A DNA stretch of 64,000 nucleotides, from contig NW_026562179.1 in NCBI RefSeq assembly GCF_027943255.1, positions 2,792,501 through 2,856,500 of the forward strand, written 5' to 3'. Made by a program: the position numbers and the translations under genes. Positions 10,174-21,110 of the stretch are shown here, piece by piece (the first letter of the stretch is position 1; each line of letters starts with the position of its first letter). The notes under the pieces are model-generated. The model was not told the origin of the DNA, ran no database searches, and saw only the letters and a program-made list of their open reading frames with translations. This stretch comes from Anastrepha obliqua (Eukaryota > Arthropoda > Insecta > Diptera > Tephritidae).

Positions 10174-11016
10174 CAGGGTGGGCCATATAGCGTTTGCTAT
10201 TTTTTTGAGAAAGGTAACACAAATGATATGTCAAATGTGTTCATAATTTACTCAAAGGTTTGACATTTACGAAATGGGACGCTATACGCTTGAAATGGTC
10301 AGTCTTCTTCTTCTTTTCTGATTTTCACATCGGTGGCTACGTCAATAAGCAAAATTGTCAGATTTGGGGCTCCGAAAATCCACACGTTACTGTAGAGGAG
10401 CAAATGTATCCACAACGAATCACTGTTTGGTGCGGTTTTGGTCTGGCGGCATCATCGGGCTATTTTTTTTTCGAAAATGAGCGAGGAGCCGCGGTTACAG
10501 TAAATGGCGAGCGTTACCGTGACATTCTCAACGAGTTTTTGTTTCCAAAAATTGAAGAGCATAACATGGACGACATGGACGGTGCAACTTGTCACACTGC
10601 CAAAGTTACACTCGAACTTTTGGCTACCGTTTTTGAAAACCGAATAATCAGCCGAAATTCCAATATCAATTGGCCGCCTCGGAGCTGTGATTTAAGCCCG
10701 TTGGCCTATTTTTTGTGGGGAGCCGTTAAGGACAAATGCTATGCAAACCATCCAGAGACGATTGATGCTTTAAAACACGAAATCGAAGTTGCCATTCATG
10801 AAATTGGAGCCCAAACAATCGAAAATGTGCTTAAAAATTGGGTTGATCGAATGGCCTACTGTAAAGCCAGTCGTGGCAGCCATTTGAGCGATATTATTTT
10901 TCACTCATAAATGACAATGTTCAATCTTCAAAATAAAAAAAAAGTTTGAAAAAATATTTATTAGTTTTTTTTTTTTATAGCCGATTCAAAAAGCAAATTT
11001 TACATGGCCCACCCTA
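10174..11016 (+). mobile_element. IS630/Tc1-mariner (DDE_3) element, copy A
   Basis: The 843-bp element is flanked by TA (10172-10173 and 11017-11018). The left end has AGGGTGGGCCATATAG and the right end has the complement of AGGGTGGGCCATGTAA, so the inner 12 bases AGGGTGGGCCAT form the inverted repeat. It contains one transposase frame with a missing N-terminal part. Length and coding content suggest an internally deleted, non-autonomous copy. Confidence 0.9.
10260..10910 (+). pseudogene. DDE_3 transposase, N-terminally deleted (copy A)
   Basis: The frame holds GGYVNKQNCQIW, RITVWCGFG, VTVNGERY, DGATCHTA and WPPRSCDLSP followed by YFLWG, in order. The Asp of DGATCH and of SCDLSP match the second and third catalytic acids of this Tc1/mariner-related family. 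The first acid block is altered (FSDFH). The helix-turn-helix DNA-binding half that should precede it is absent. Related frames lie at 29513-30148, 31050-31395 and 38263-39106, each broken differently. Confidence 0.85.
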
Positions 11017-11032
11017 TAAAAAAAACAAATGC

Positions 11033-11340
11033 ATGGATTTGTATGTACACACTAATGTATCATATCTGATGCTATAGCAAAATTTCGATATACCTAATTT
11101 AGATTTTTATAGGATTTTTATAAGAATTATTTTATTTAAACCAGGAGCGTTAGTATTATATCACAATTTGTATCTCTATGTAAAATAAGCATACATATAA
11201 CCAAATATCCTTACATCAGTTATAAACACACGCATTAACACATCTTCATGTACTAAATATTATTACTTAAGTATACTAATTTTTTTATCTAGCCGACGGC
11301 TTTTGTAGCCTTGCTTTAGATTTAAGTGTAGCAATTAATT
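11033..11340 (+). repeat. unclassified dispersed repeat, copy 1
   Basis: This A+T-rich stretch is clearly homologous, with gaps, to the reverse complement of about 30435-30705. Shared blocks include CACACTAATGTATCATA, TCTATGTAAAATAAGC, TTAAGTATACT and TTTAGATTTAAGTG. It directly follows copy A and is followed by A-rich sequence near 11370-11385 that could be a retroelement tail. No coding sense was found. Confidence 0.75.
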
Positions 11341-11385
11341 ATAATTGTTTCCCTTTTTATAAATGAATCAATAAAATAAAAAAAG

Positions 11386-11510
11386 TGCATGTAGCGTAGT
11401 ACACATAACAGAAGTGAAACTTTCAAGGCAGACAAAGAAAGAGGGAGAGACCCGAGATAGAATGAGAGAGAGAGAGAGAGGAAGAATATATATATCTTAT
11501 CTTCCCTTAA
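11386..11510. other. no gene; (GA)n microsatellite
   Basis: The stretch holds a purine-rich run with (GA)n near 11462-11480 and a (TA)n block at 11488-11496, next to the 3' end of the RTE-like LINE. Confidence 0.6.
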
Positions 11511-13624
11511 TTGGCGCGATAAACGCTTACGCGATTTTGGCCGAGTTCAACAAAGCGCGCCAGTCGTTTCTTTCTCGTGCTAACCGGCGCCAATTGGACA
11601 CACCGGCTGAAGCCAAGTCCTTCTCCACCTGATCTCTCCAACGCAGAGGAGGCCTTCCTCTTCCTCTACTACCACCAGCTGGTACCGCATCAAATACTTT
11701 CACAGCCGGAGCGTTTGCATCCATTCGGACGACATGACATGTCTATGTCGTCGTAAAGCTCATACAGCTCATCGTTCCATCGCCTGCGATATTCGCCGTT
11801 GGCAACGTGCAAAGGTCCAAAAATCTTACGCAGAATCTTTCTCTCAAACACTCCAAGCGTCGCTTCATCGTATGTTGTCATAGTCCACGCTTCTGCACCA
11901 TACGTTAGGACGGGCATGACGAGAGCCTTGTAGAGTGTTAGTTTTGTTCGTCGAGAGAGGACTTTACTGCTCAGTTGCCTACTTAGTCCAAAGTAGCACT
12001 TGTTGGCAAGAGAGATTCTACGTTGAATTTCAAGGCTGACATTGTTATCGGTGTTAATGCTGAATCCTAAATACACGAAGTCTTTTACAACCTCAAAATT
12101 ATAACTGTCAACAGTGACGTTTTGTCCTCGTTCACCACCAGACCCATTCGCTTTGGCTCTTTATCCAGTTTGGAGAAGGCAGAACTAACAGCGCGATTGT
12201 TAAGGCCGATGATGTTAATATCATCGGCATACGCCAACAATTGTGCGCTCTTATAAAATATTGTGCCTGAGCGATTAAGTGCTGTGGCTCGTACGATCCT
12301 CTCCAACATCAGGTTAAAGAAGTCACACAACAGCGAGTCACCCTGTCTAAAACCTCGTTTGGTCCTTCCCTATTCTGATGGCGCTGCTGGTGTTGAGCAA
12401 CGTCATCTTGCAAAGCCGTATAAGTTTTGCGGGGATACCAAATTCAGACATCGCGGCATACAATTAACTCCTTTTCGTCGAATGCAACTTTGAACTCGAC
12501 GAAAATTTGGTGTGCGTCGATTCTCCTTTCATCGATCTTTTCCTAGATTTGGCGTATTGTGAATATTTGGTCGATGGTAGACTTTCCACGTCTAAAGCCA
12601 CACTGATAAGGTCCACTCAATTGGTTGACGGTGGGCTTCAGCCTTTCGCACAATACACTCGCTACTTATTGGCTTAGATTGCAGGATCGCCCTTCTTATG
12701 GATTGGGCAGAGCACACTTAAATTCCAATCGTCAGGCATACTTTCATCCGACCATATTTTGCATAGAAGCTGATGCATGCACCTTACCACCTCCTCGCCG
12801 CCATGTTTGAATAGCTCAGCCAGCAGTACATCGGCGTTGTTGTTCTTTAGACGCGTTATCGCTATTCTCACCTCGTCATGGTCGGGTAACGGAATGACAA
12901 TTCCATCATCAACGATTGGGGTATCGGGATCTTCACATTCTCGGTGACATGCGCAGCTGTCACTATTTAATAGGTTCGAGAAGTGTTCCCTCCATAATTT
13001 AAGAATGCTCTTGATGTCGGTGACCAGATCGCCGTCTTTGTTCTTACAGGAAAACGCCCCGGTCGTGAAACCTTCTGTAAGCCGCCAAACTTTCTGGTAG
13101 AATTTTCGGGCGTTATTCCTATTGACCAGCATTTCAAGCTCCTCGCACTCACGTATTTCGGCCTCTCGTTTCTTCTATCGGATAATACGTCTCACTTCCT
13201 TTCTTAGCTCTCTGTGTCGGTCGCACATGGCTCGCGTTGCGCCCGATCGCAGCGTAGCTCTATAGGCAGCATCTTTTCTTTCGGCGGCAACATGACATTC
13301 CTCGTCGTATCAACTGTTTTTTCGGGTTCGCCGGAATCCGAGTTCTTCTTCGGCGGCGGTACGTAGAGAACGAGAAATGTTGCTCCATTTCTCATGCATG
13401 CCGGTTTGTTGGGCAGTACTCTGATAGCAGGAGTGAGAGCCGAGTGGCGAATCTTCTGGCTGTCTATTGTGATTGCAGCTTTTCGATATCGAACATTCTT
13501 TGCGTAGTTAGATGTATGCTTTTCGCTGCACAGAGGCGTATGCGTAGTTTAGCTGCAACAAGGTAATGATCCGAGTCGATGTTGGGTCCTCGGATCGTAC
13601 GTACATCTAAAACACTGGAAGCGT
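11511..13624 (-). mobile_element. RTE-like LINE, copy A (5'-truncated, degenerate)
   Basis: Minus-strand frames, from 5' to 3', are an endonuclease C-terminal block (13464-13673, NIDSDHYLVAAK), a linker (12967-13395), the polymerase N-terminus (12674-13132, AITRLKNNNAD), the catalytic block (12085-12330, LLAYADDINII), the thumb (11690-12076, LVMPVLTYGAEAWTM) and the C-terminus (11527-11724, ending RNDWRALLNSAKIA before a stop). It is highly similar along its length to the copy at 31.4-34.8 kb. Homology to that copy ends near 13624, so most of the endonuclease is lost. Several frameshifts and a deletion in the polymerase make it a pseudogene. Confidence 0.85.
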
Positions 13625-13866
13625 TGATATAAATAAATAAATTACAACACTTGCAGAGAATACAAGTAGACAAAATTTACAAAAAACGGAGAAGGGTCGA
13701 CTGGACTAGGTAAACGCCGAACACGAAACGTTGCAACAACGCGCACTACTACGAGCGTTTATCACCCGCACAAACGCAGCGATTTCAGGACCGCAGCAAC
13801 AAGGCAATACCAATAAATCCGACACCGGAATGGATAGCACTTTATAGTACGCACAAGCACTAGCCA
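13625..13866. other. no recognisable gene
   Basis: The plus strand gives a short readable stretch (13730-13850) with RFQDRSNKAIPINP, which could be a retroelement fragment, but I cannot name it. It separates the RTE relic from a BEL-type LTR. Confidence 0.4.
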
Positions 13867-14197
13867 GGAAAAGTTAGAAATCTTCAGTGATTTCTGAAGA
13901 TAAATTAATTTTTTAAAAACACGCGTAGTTAAGTAAATAGAAATAGGAAGAACGGAGAGTATAGCTGTAGAATAGAGTCCAAATAGAAAATCTAAATAGA
14001 AAATAACTTAATATTAAGCTTAAATATAATTTACATTTACATATTTTATTTTATTCATTTACATTTTCATATTTATATTATATATTTTGTTTTATTCATT
14101 TACATTTATTAATTTATTATTACTTTTTATTTATTAAATTCAATTTTAGATTATTTTATTATATGATATTAAAGTAATTTGTCAGAATGTGGCTTGA
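13867..14197 (-). repeat. BEL-type LTR, internally deleted
   Basis: Read on minus, the segment starts TGTCAAGCCACATTCTGACA and ends near 13867. It aligns with the solo LTR at 24319-24827 (TGTTAAGCCAGATTCTGGCA) in opposite orientation. The shared block around AGTTAAGTAAATAGAAATAG lies at 13928-13947, and the two ends also match, but about 180 bp of the middle are missing here. A purine-rich GGTGGCCGC precedes it on minus, next to the integrase end, so it is probably a 3' LTR. Confidence 0.7.
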
Positions 14198-14204
14198 CAG
14201 CGGC

Positions 14205-14390
14205 CACCTTGAAGGAATCCAACAGCCTTCAATTTTTGTTGTCCACCGGTAGCACGGCGAGTTTGTGGATAGGGCGTCGTACTTCACCCGATCTAGTAGC
14301 AATGCCTGCGACGCGAATTTTTCCGTCCGCTCCGGGAATGGTTGCGGTTATTCGACCCAGTACCCACTGCGTTTTACTGTTGCTCATTTC
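14205..14390 (-). pseudogene. BEL integrase C-terminal domain fragment
   Basis: Minus-strand translation gives TQWVLGRITATIPGADGKIR, then a segment ending RRPIHKLAVLP just before a stop. This is the conserved C-terminal module of BEL/Pao integrases. It abuts the LTR at 13867-14197 in the expected order, so the two probably belong to one truncated element. Confidence 0.8.
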
Positions 14391-14394
14391 TCAA

Positions 14395-14683
14395 GTGTTG
14401 GACACCAGACTAAGACACCGTATGCCATGATAGGCGGTGCCACTGAGCTGCGAAGTTCCTGCCTATCTTTTGTAACCGCAGCTTACCGATGGTTAGCTTT
14501 CGCTGCGTGAGTTGGCGCGTCTCTTTTTACCACACATAGGTCTGTGCGAACCTGCCCTGCGACAAAGTAATGCTCCGAAACGATGTTGGCTCTTCGGATT
14601 GTGTGTGTCCAACAATAAGCATTCCTCGGTATGTCAATACAAAGTCGAGTGCCAGCTACCAGAGTCAGCTGCCGACATTTCAA
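14395..14683 (-). pseudogene. LINE scraps: polymerase thumb and RTE endonuclease
   Basis: At 14395-14470 minus reads MAYGVLVWCPTLEK, a thumb block of an I-group LINE polymerase. At 14483-14683 the frame holds RRANIVSEHYFVAGQVRTDL, which matches the RTE endonuclease end at 13464-13673. Both are short and lack flanking domains. They are part of a mosaic patch. Confidence 0.55.
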
Positions 14684-14689
14684 GAGGAG

Positions 14690-14751
14690 CGCAAGGTTAC
14701 TGCGTGGTTATACGTACCCAATCCGCTAGTGGCACAAATTTTGCAAAATAA
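14690..14751 (+). pseudogene. BEL RNase H tip fragment
   Basis: Plus-strand sequence reads VIRTQSASGTNFAK, matching the YVRSQSASGT block in the RNase H of BEL1 (minus strand, near 24280). Only about 20 residues remain. Confidence 0.5.
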
Positions 14752-14799
14752 TTAAAAGTCTAAACTGGATCTGCTGAAGACATTTACAAGACATCACAT

Positions 14800-15303
14800 T
14801 CGGGCTAATCAATCAAGAAATGTTAAAATTAAATTGGACAACGACGCATTGTTGTCTTTTGAGAAAGTGAAAGGATTTTATCCTCAGAGGATGTGCTTCT
14901 CCTGTGTCACGATCATAATTAATCTTTTGACCTTAGAATAGATGCATCAGCACATGCTATTGAGGCAGTGTTATCGCAGAGTGGTAGACCAAGTACCATT
15001 ATTTCGAGAACGTTATCATCTGCCGAAGATGAACTTTTAGCAATTGTGTGGACTCTTCAAAAATTTCGAAATTATTTGTGTGGGGTAAGGCATTTGAACA
15101 TTTATATGGACCATCAATCCTTAACTTTTGCTGTTTCGGATAAGAATTCGCATACAAACCGTTGGGGAGCATTTGTTAAGAAATTTTCTCCGGGAAGAAT
15201 AATCTTGTTGCCGATGCATTGTCCCAGTAGCACATGCATGAATTTGAATTTGAATTTGAAAAGGGTCGAGCCAAGGAGCACCAGGACATTTGATGGCTCC
15301 TAA
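14800..15303 (+). pseudogene. gypsy pol fragment: RNase H
   Basis: Plus-strand frames carry the thumb-to-RNase H transition near 14815-14880, the RNase H start (LRIDASAHAIEAVLSQ) around 14928-14990, and from 14968 to 15200 SGRPSTIISRTLSSAEDELL, LLAIVWTLQKFRNYLCGV and IYMDHQSLTFAV. These are RNase H blocks of a Ty3/gypsy polyprotein. The usual polymerase and integrase are absent. The end from 15200 diverges. Confidence 0.8.
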
Positions 15304-15569
15304 AACACTCAGGCTAAAGAGCCCATTGTATTTAAAGCTCTGGAAAGGGGGTAGATAGTCAAGGAGAGAAGGAGGAAAGTATCAGAGAAAGAGATAGGAA
15401 AGAATAGAGACAGAGATAGATATAGTTAGTCCTATGAGAATTTTCCAGATTCTTTGGCAAATCTGTAAATATCCTCCAGTTTTAGAGAACGAATATTACT
15501 CATTCTCATGACATCGGAACCCAATACTCGTAGCCTTGCTCTAGCAGTAGTAACCAATGTAAAAGTAAC
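15304..15569 (-). other. unassigned retroelement-like patch
   Basis: A minus-strand stretch at 15450-15570 can be read as TARARLRVLGSDVMRMSNIR and then KLEDIYRFAKESGKFS, which looks protein-like but was not recognised. A purine-rich GA-heavy stretch occupies 15355-15420. It borders the last BEL1 integrase bases at about 15570. Confidence 0.35.
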
Positions 15570-15657
15570 TGCGGTGGTACGTTGTCTTCGTGGACGACGA
15601 CGAGTTGGCCTGGTTGGACGCTGCTGAAGCTCGAGAAGGTAGCTCTTCGACCACGCA

Positions 15658-16130
15658 AGTTAAGTATCCTTAAGGATCTTATTATAAAAAAATAATAATT
15701 TATAATTTTTTGGAGCTTAAGCTCTTTATTCTTTTAAGTTCTTATTCTAACTGACTGCAATTCTTTTAAAATGCAATTTTTATTTGTTGACAATTAAAAG
15801 TGCTTATTCTACTTTACATATTATTGGTTTCTAAAAATGCTTATTGCTTACTTAAAGTTTCTAGTTACAGTTTGTCAACGACAAATAGTTCATTGGCTTT
15901 ATTGCTTACTTTAGGTCTCTAGTTACAATTTGTCAACGACAAATAGTTCATTGGCTTTATTGCTTACTTTAGGTCTCTAGTTACAATTTGTCAACGACAA
16001 ATAGTTCATTGGCTTTTGTTAGTATTAAGAATGTGTCGATTGCACAACTTTAGTTGGGTAATCGACCTTTTATTATTTTTGCCAATTAATATTTATTTTT
16101 GGTGAAGTCGGAGCTACCTCTGACGTAACT
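15658..16130 (-). repeat. errantivirus 3' LTR
   Basis: The 473-bp LTR contains three tandem 58-bp units (15844-16017), each with the small palindrome TTGTC-AAC-GACAA. It also carries the palindromes ATCCTTAAGGAT (15666-15677) and GAGCTTAAGCTC (15713-15724). The stop codon of env lies inside it. Confidence 0.95.
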
Positions 16131-17600
16131 CCTTCCCCCCTTGTAATAAAATTCTCCTGAATTTTTTCTTTTAGTTTTCTTTGAATTTTTACCATATAGC
16201 CAATGACCATTGTGAACAACAAAAGTAGTACAGTTATAATTATAAGTATGGTGAGAATCGACTTATTGCTATATTTTTTATGATATTTTAATTCCTCTAT
16301 TTCTTTAACATTTTCAATTTCACTTAAAACTATTTCATCGAATGTAGGTTCTATAACATCAAATTCCATATGTTTCTTTGATGGTATGATAAAATGATCT
16401 TTGTACGTTTTGTCTGAATTAACAAATGTTTCATTATTAATATTTATTTTACAATCATGAAATGTAAATAGATAGTATTTGCTAACTGAAAGATTTCTTT
16501 CGTCACAATTACTTGTAACAATGCTTCCATTTGAATTTTTTAAAAGGAGTAAGCCTGGTTCTATTTCAATAATTTCTTTTTTGTATTCTCTTATTTCCTT
16601 ACAATTATTTTTATAAATGCACAAATTAGATTTTTTTGTTTCTTTTATGTTAGGGTTTTGCTTATATTCATAAACTTCTCCATTATAGTGTATAACTTCT
16701 TGTGGTTTAAAGTTTAGCTGCGTGAAATTTGTGTCTGGGATTGGTGTAATGAGGGATCTCTTAACAGTAAATGTATCTTTTGGAAATTTTATGACAAATA
16801 TTATCTTGTCCTCTTTGTACCTTGCGACTCCTAGTTGCATGTACTGAAGTTCATAAAAATCTATTTTAAAATCGTTAATTTCTTTGTTCGTTAAAATGTT
16901 GATAGTCATTACGTTAATTTTCGCGGAAACTATATTATTTTGAATGTGTTCTAAATTGTCCGATAGAATCTTTAATTTGAGCAAAATGTCTAAGTGATTT
17001 ACCTGATTCAGTATTTCGTCATTGTGTTTCCTTATCGTATTAAAGTGCTCTGAAATAGTTTTTCTGTCTACGTCTATTGTTGATTTAAGTCTGTGTAATG
17101 TCTGATTAAAAAAGTCATTTATGTATATATGTTTATTTAGGTTGTTTATTGTCTTGTGATTATTTTCGTCTATCAGTTTTAGATGTTCCTCAATATCTAT
17201 TCAGTCGTCATCATTCATTGTTCCTGCAATCCATTTTAATCCTGAGCCTATTGCATTAAATAATCCTCTTTTATTCCTGTTGTTATGTAAAGTTTGTGCC
17301 CTTGCTTTAATTTTTTCTAGCTCATGTTCGAGAAGTATTTTGTTTTTAGTAGGGTGCAATTGTTTTATCTCTGTTTCTAAATTATTAACTATTTCCATTA
17401 TTTCTTTAATATCAATTATATGAATAATTTTGTTATAATTTAAAATTATTTGTGTTTCTTCTAATTTAATTTCTGCGAAGCCAGAATTGCTAATTGGTTG
17501 GATTGTCAAGGATGCCATTGTCATTGGTAGTAAAATCGTTAGTATAACGGTTAATGTCCATCTGACCTGAAAATTTATTTCTACGTTTAATATTTGTAGG
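16073..17600 (-). pseudogene. env: errantivirus envelope-like protein, frame broken
   Basis: The upstream part (17201-17524, extending in frame to about 17570) has a hydrophobic start like a signal peptide and a KRGLF-type basic cleavage site followed by a fusion-peptide-like segment. That pattern is known for insect errantivirus and baculovirus F-type envelopes. The downstream frame (16073-16984) carries a single membrane-spanning segment near residues 248-270 and a short tail, and stops inside the LTR. A frame break near 17205 separates the two parts. A TTTTCAG sequence with its AG at 17567-17568 is a plausible acceptor for a spliced env RNA. Not functional as read. Confidence 0.8.
16131..16143 (-). 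promoter_or_regulatory. errantivirus polypurine tract
   Basis: The minus strand reads AAGGGGGGGAAGG immediately before the 3' LTR, the expected place for plus-strand DNA priming. Confidence 0.8.
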
Positions 17601-18640
17601 GTGTACGCCTGCTAATTTTAACCTACGATAACGAGGCTCGTATTTATGTCTTATTGTTTTGTAGTTTTTAACAGAACCTTCCTCATCTGTCCTTTCGTAA
17701 TTTTCCCTGTTTTCATTTCTCTTATTAATTATACGCTGTTTTGCCTCTTTTATTCTGTGTTCTATTACACTTTTGTCTACTCTTCCTTCTACGATATCTA
17801 TCGGTTTTTCTTTAACTACAGAGTGAATAGATTTGTTATACCATTCCACACATTTAAAAATTCGTTCTTGTGTTGAAAGTGAAGAATTGTTAGATTCTAA
17901 TCCCCTATATTTTTCTGAAATTGTACTGTGTAATCTTTCTATATCCGCGTTTCCGGTGTGATTGTTAGGCTTAGTAAAATTAACCTCAATTTCTTCTTGT
18001 CTAAAAAAATCTTTAACATTGGTAGAATTAAATTCGTTATCTGTGATTACTTTGAGAGGTTTACTCCTAACTGATAGGAATTCTCTTAATTTTTCAACAA
18101 TTGTTGTACTGTTTCTATCTTCTAAATATATTGCAATTGCATGTTTGGAAAATTTGTCTATGAATGTTATAAAACTGTGTCTCTTAATTGTATATACATC
18201 TAGATGTATAATTTGATTAACGTCTGATGGAGTTTCAGTAATATGAAATTTCGGTTTTTTGATTTATTACAAGTATCACAATTGTTAATATATTTGTGAA
18301 CCAAGGTTTTCAAATTTTTAAAATAAATCTTCTTTTTTAGTCCTTCATAGTTTTCTGTTAAACCACCGTGACCTGTTTCAAGTTTATGGTATTTAGCGAT
18401 TTGTTTATATGTCTCATCTTCGTTAGTCATATCTTTTGCATGATAGCTACACCTGTAAAACTGTATACAGTAGGTTCTGTTTTTATGCGGCTTTTTTTTA
18501 TGCGGTTTTGAAATAGTGCGGTTTTTTTTTGAATTACAAAATGCATGTCGACCTATGGGGAATTGTACATATAAACAAGATTCTAAACCAGCTAAGCAAA
18601 AACTCATCACAGATTTCATCAGAAATGCTAACCCTACAAG
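17490..18640 (-). pseudogene. errantivirus integrase, broken and split by a MITE
   Basis: From 18619 on minus the frame shows the zinc-binding region (H, H, then CDTC near 18275). The core follows in another frame, with HLDVYTI, ITDNEF and an ADIER block, so the three catalytic acids appear to be present. The C-terminal part occupies 17490-17849. Breaks: a shift in an A-run near 18250 and an internal MITE at 18468-18916 that separates the N-terminal region from RNase H. The last 35 bases overlap the start of env. Confidence 0.8.
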
Positions 18641-18916
18641 TATGGAAGATATATAAAGATATAATTTTCAAAGATACAATATTTTGTTTATGCGATTTTA
18701 TTTAATTATTTCAGATTCATGCGGTCTATGGAACGTATCTATAGTAATAATATGGGACTAGTGCCCTTTTTTATGCGATTATTTCAGATTTATGCGGTTT
18801 TAGCATTTGAAACGTATCTATAGTTTTACTATAGAACTAGTAGCTTTTTTTATGCTGTTTTTTCTTTATGCTGTTTCTTGCGGAAAGTATCTACCGCATA
18901 AAAACAGAACCTACTG
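18468..18916. mobile_element. TA-flanked MITE inside errantivirus integrase
   Basis: The 449-bp element is flanked by TA (18466-18467, 18917-18918). Its ends are CAGTAGGTTCTGTTTTTATG and the reverse complement, giving an inverted repeat of at least 20 bp. It is full of TTTTATGCGG-type internal repeats and has no coding frame. TA duplication suggests cross-mobilisation by a Tc1/mariner-type transposase. Removing it with one TA keeps the surrounding integrase frame in register. Confidence 0.9.
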
Positions 18917-18991
18917 TACTGTTGCCAAAAAGGTCAATCAGTTTTAGTTGTACTTGATTATAATTTTCGTCAGATAATTCAGAAAAAAATC

Positions 18992-20400
18992 CTATATTAC
19001 TTTACCATTTTTTAAGAATCTTCTAAAAATGTCGGTCATGAAGTTTGACTCGATATCGTCCCTACTGACAAAAATTTTCCTTTTTCCGTGAATAATTTCT
19101 ATTTCCTTTGTTTTGTATTCTGCTAATATTATTTGAGTCATAAACCTGTTTACGACCGTATCTAAAATTGGGAAATGGTCATTTTGTTCTTCTTGTTGCG
19201 AATGGATTGTCGCTGTTGTACTCATATTGTCCTCGTCGTTAACTGCATAGATTTCTCCTGTATTAGAATCAATTCGGCTCAAAAAGTCTGCAATTTTATT
19301 CTCTTTGCCTTTAATGTGGTTCATGTTTATGTTATATTCGCCTAGTTCCATTAACCATCTTTGTAGTCTGGGGTTGATATCTTTTCCTTTATGTTTAGTA
19401 TGCAGCCAAACTAAAGGCTGATGATCAGTTAAAAGTTCAAAAGGCCTTCCGTAAATATAATATATGGCCTATAATACTTTGTGGCCCAAACAATTGCCAA
19501 AAGTTCTTTTTCGACCGCAGCATATTTCCTTTCGTGCTCGTTGAGGGTCCTGCTGGCATAGCTAATAGGATGCTCACCCTGCACTGCACCTATCGCATAA
19601 TCGCTGGCATCAGTTACCAATTTAAAATTTTTTGAATAATCTGGGTATTTTAGGATTGGTGGGTTTACTACTAGTCTTTTTAGTTTTTGGAATGCGTCGA
19701 TGTACTGAGGATCATTTTTATTCACTTTAGCGTTTTTCTTTAAATACTTTGTCATACCCTGTGCTATTTTTGCATAATCCTTTATAAATTTTCGGTAATA
19801 GCCGGCAGCTCCCAAGAAGGATTTAATTTGTTTCTGTGTCTCAGGGAGCTTTAGTGTTTGAATACTTTCTATTTTTGAGGGGTTCGGTTTGACGCCTTCT
19901 GTGGTTAGAATATGACCTAAATATTCTGTTTCTTTCGAAAAGAACTTACATTTGTCTACCTGGATTTTGAGGTTATGTTCCCTTAGTCTTTCAAATACTT
20001 TTCGAATGTTTGTTTCATGCTCTTCCAAGCTTGTACTAAAAATAAGGATATCATCTAAGTAAACTACGCATATTTGGTTTATTAGCCCTCTTAGCACTGA
20101 GTTTATTAGTCGTTGGAATGTAGATGGTGCGTTTTAGTCCAAAAGGCAGACGAATAAATTCGTAGTGGCCTAATGGGGTGGAAAATGCCGTCTTTTTTCT
20201 GTCCTTTTTTTTTATTTGGATCTGGTGGAAGCCTTTCGCCAAATCAAGGGTAGTAAAGTATTGTGATTTCCCCAATTTGTCCAATATACCTTCGATATTG
20301 GGTATTGGGAACGTGTCGTCTATTGTGATTTCGTTAAGTTTGCGGTAGTCTATGACTATACGCCACTTTTTTTTCTGAATAGTCCATTTTTTTTGTAGGG
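18992..20400 (-). pseudogene. errantivirus reverse transcriptase and RNase H, frame broken
   Basis: The frame at 20051-20284 has [13 protein letters not shown] and [13 protein letters not shown]. The 19429-20097 frame has [12 protein letters not shown] (the YxDD catalytic motif), the thumb LGAAGYYRKFI and the RNase H start FKLVTDASDYAIGAV with the EKELLAIVWA block. The RNase H end with IKGKENKIADFLSR is at 18992-19351. Breaks are visible near 20380, 20130 and 19440. Confidence 0.9.
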
Positions 20401-21110
20401 AGAGCTGCTTTCTTTTATAATATTTTGTTGAAGCATCTCCTTTATCTGTCTGTGGATCTCCTCTTCATGGACTTGAGGGTATCTGTATATTTTAGAATAT
20501 ACAGGATTGTTGGTTTTTGTAATGATTTCGTGTTGGACTTCATGAGCATGACTTAGTGTCATACCTTCTTGAAAAAACAAATCTTTGTTTGCTTCGAGTA
20601 GGGTTTCTAATTTCCTACTTTCTTCTTTGTTCAAGCTATCTCTTGAGAGTTTATTGATTGTTTCTTCAATGCTTGAACATTCTAAGGTATGAATATTTTC
20701 ATATTCATATGGGCAAGTATTGCAAAATTGTATTATATTTCCGTTTACTTCAATATGTTCCTCACCCATATTAATGTTTACTTTTAGTATTTTAAGAATA
20801 TTTTGTCCTAGGAGGCCATCGAATGGTTTATTTTTGAAATTGGTCAACTTCCAACACATTAAGTTGTCGTCATTAAATTCTTTTGGAACATCCGTAATTA
20901 TTTCATATTCTACTTTAATTTGTCCGTTTAATGTTTTGAAGAGTAAGGGCTTATCTAATCTTTTACGTTTATATTCTGGAAGTAGGTTTTCGTTTAACAA
21001 AGTGGTTGACGATCCGGTATCTATTAAACACCTGATTTTAATATTTTGAATGGTTAATTCTACTATCGGTAAGTTTGTTTTGAGACTTGTGACTGAAAAT
21101 TTCCTTCGAT
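20356..21110 (-). pseudogene. errantivirus protease and start of reverse transcriptase
   Basis: The open frame runs from about 21110, upstream of its first ATG at 21000, and contains LIDTGSS near 21020-21040, the aspartic protease active site. LLGQNIL and the pre-polymerase block HEVQHEIIT follow. It overlaps the end of gag in the -1 frame, the usual gypsy arrangement for frameshifted Gag-Pol. It closes near 20356 through a shift at the polymerase start. Confidence 0.85.

Noticed and set aside
13204..13395. Frames in the RTE linker (13204-13395, 33706-34009) as separate small genes
   Set aside because: Both RTE copies align through here and the frames are fragments of one broken linker.
15844..16017. 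Regular 58-bp direct repeats resembling a CRISPR array or satellite
   Set aside because: The units are contiguous with no variable spacers, lie inside an LTR, and recur in the partner LTR; the genome is eukaryotic.
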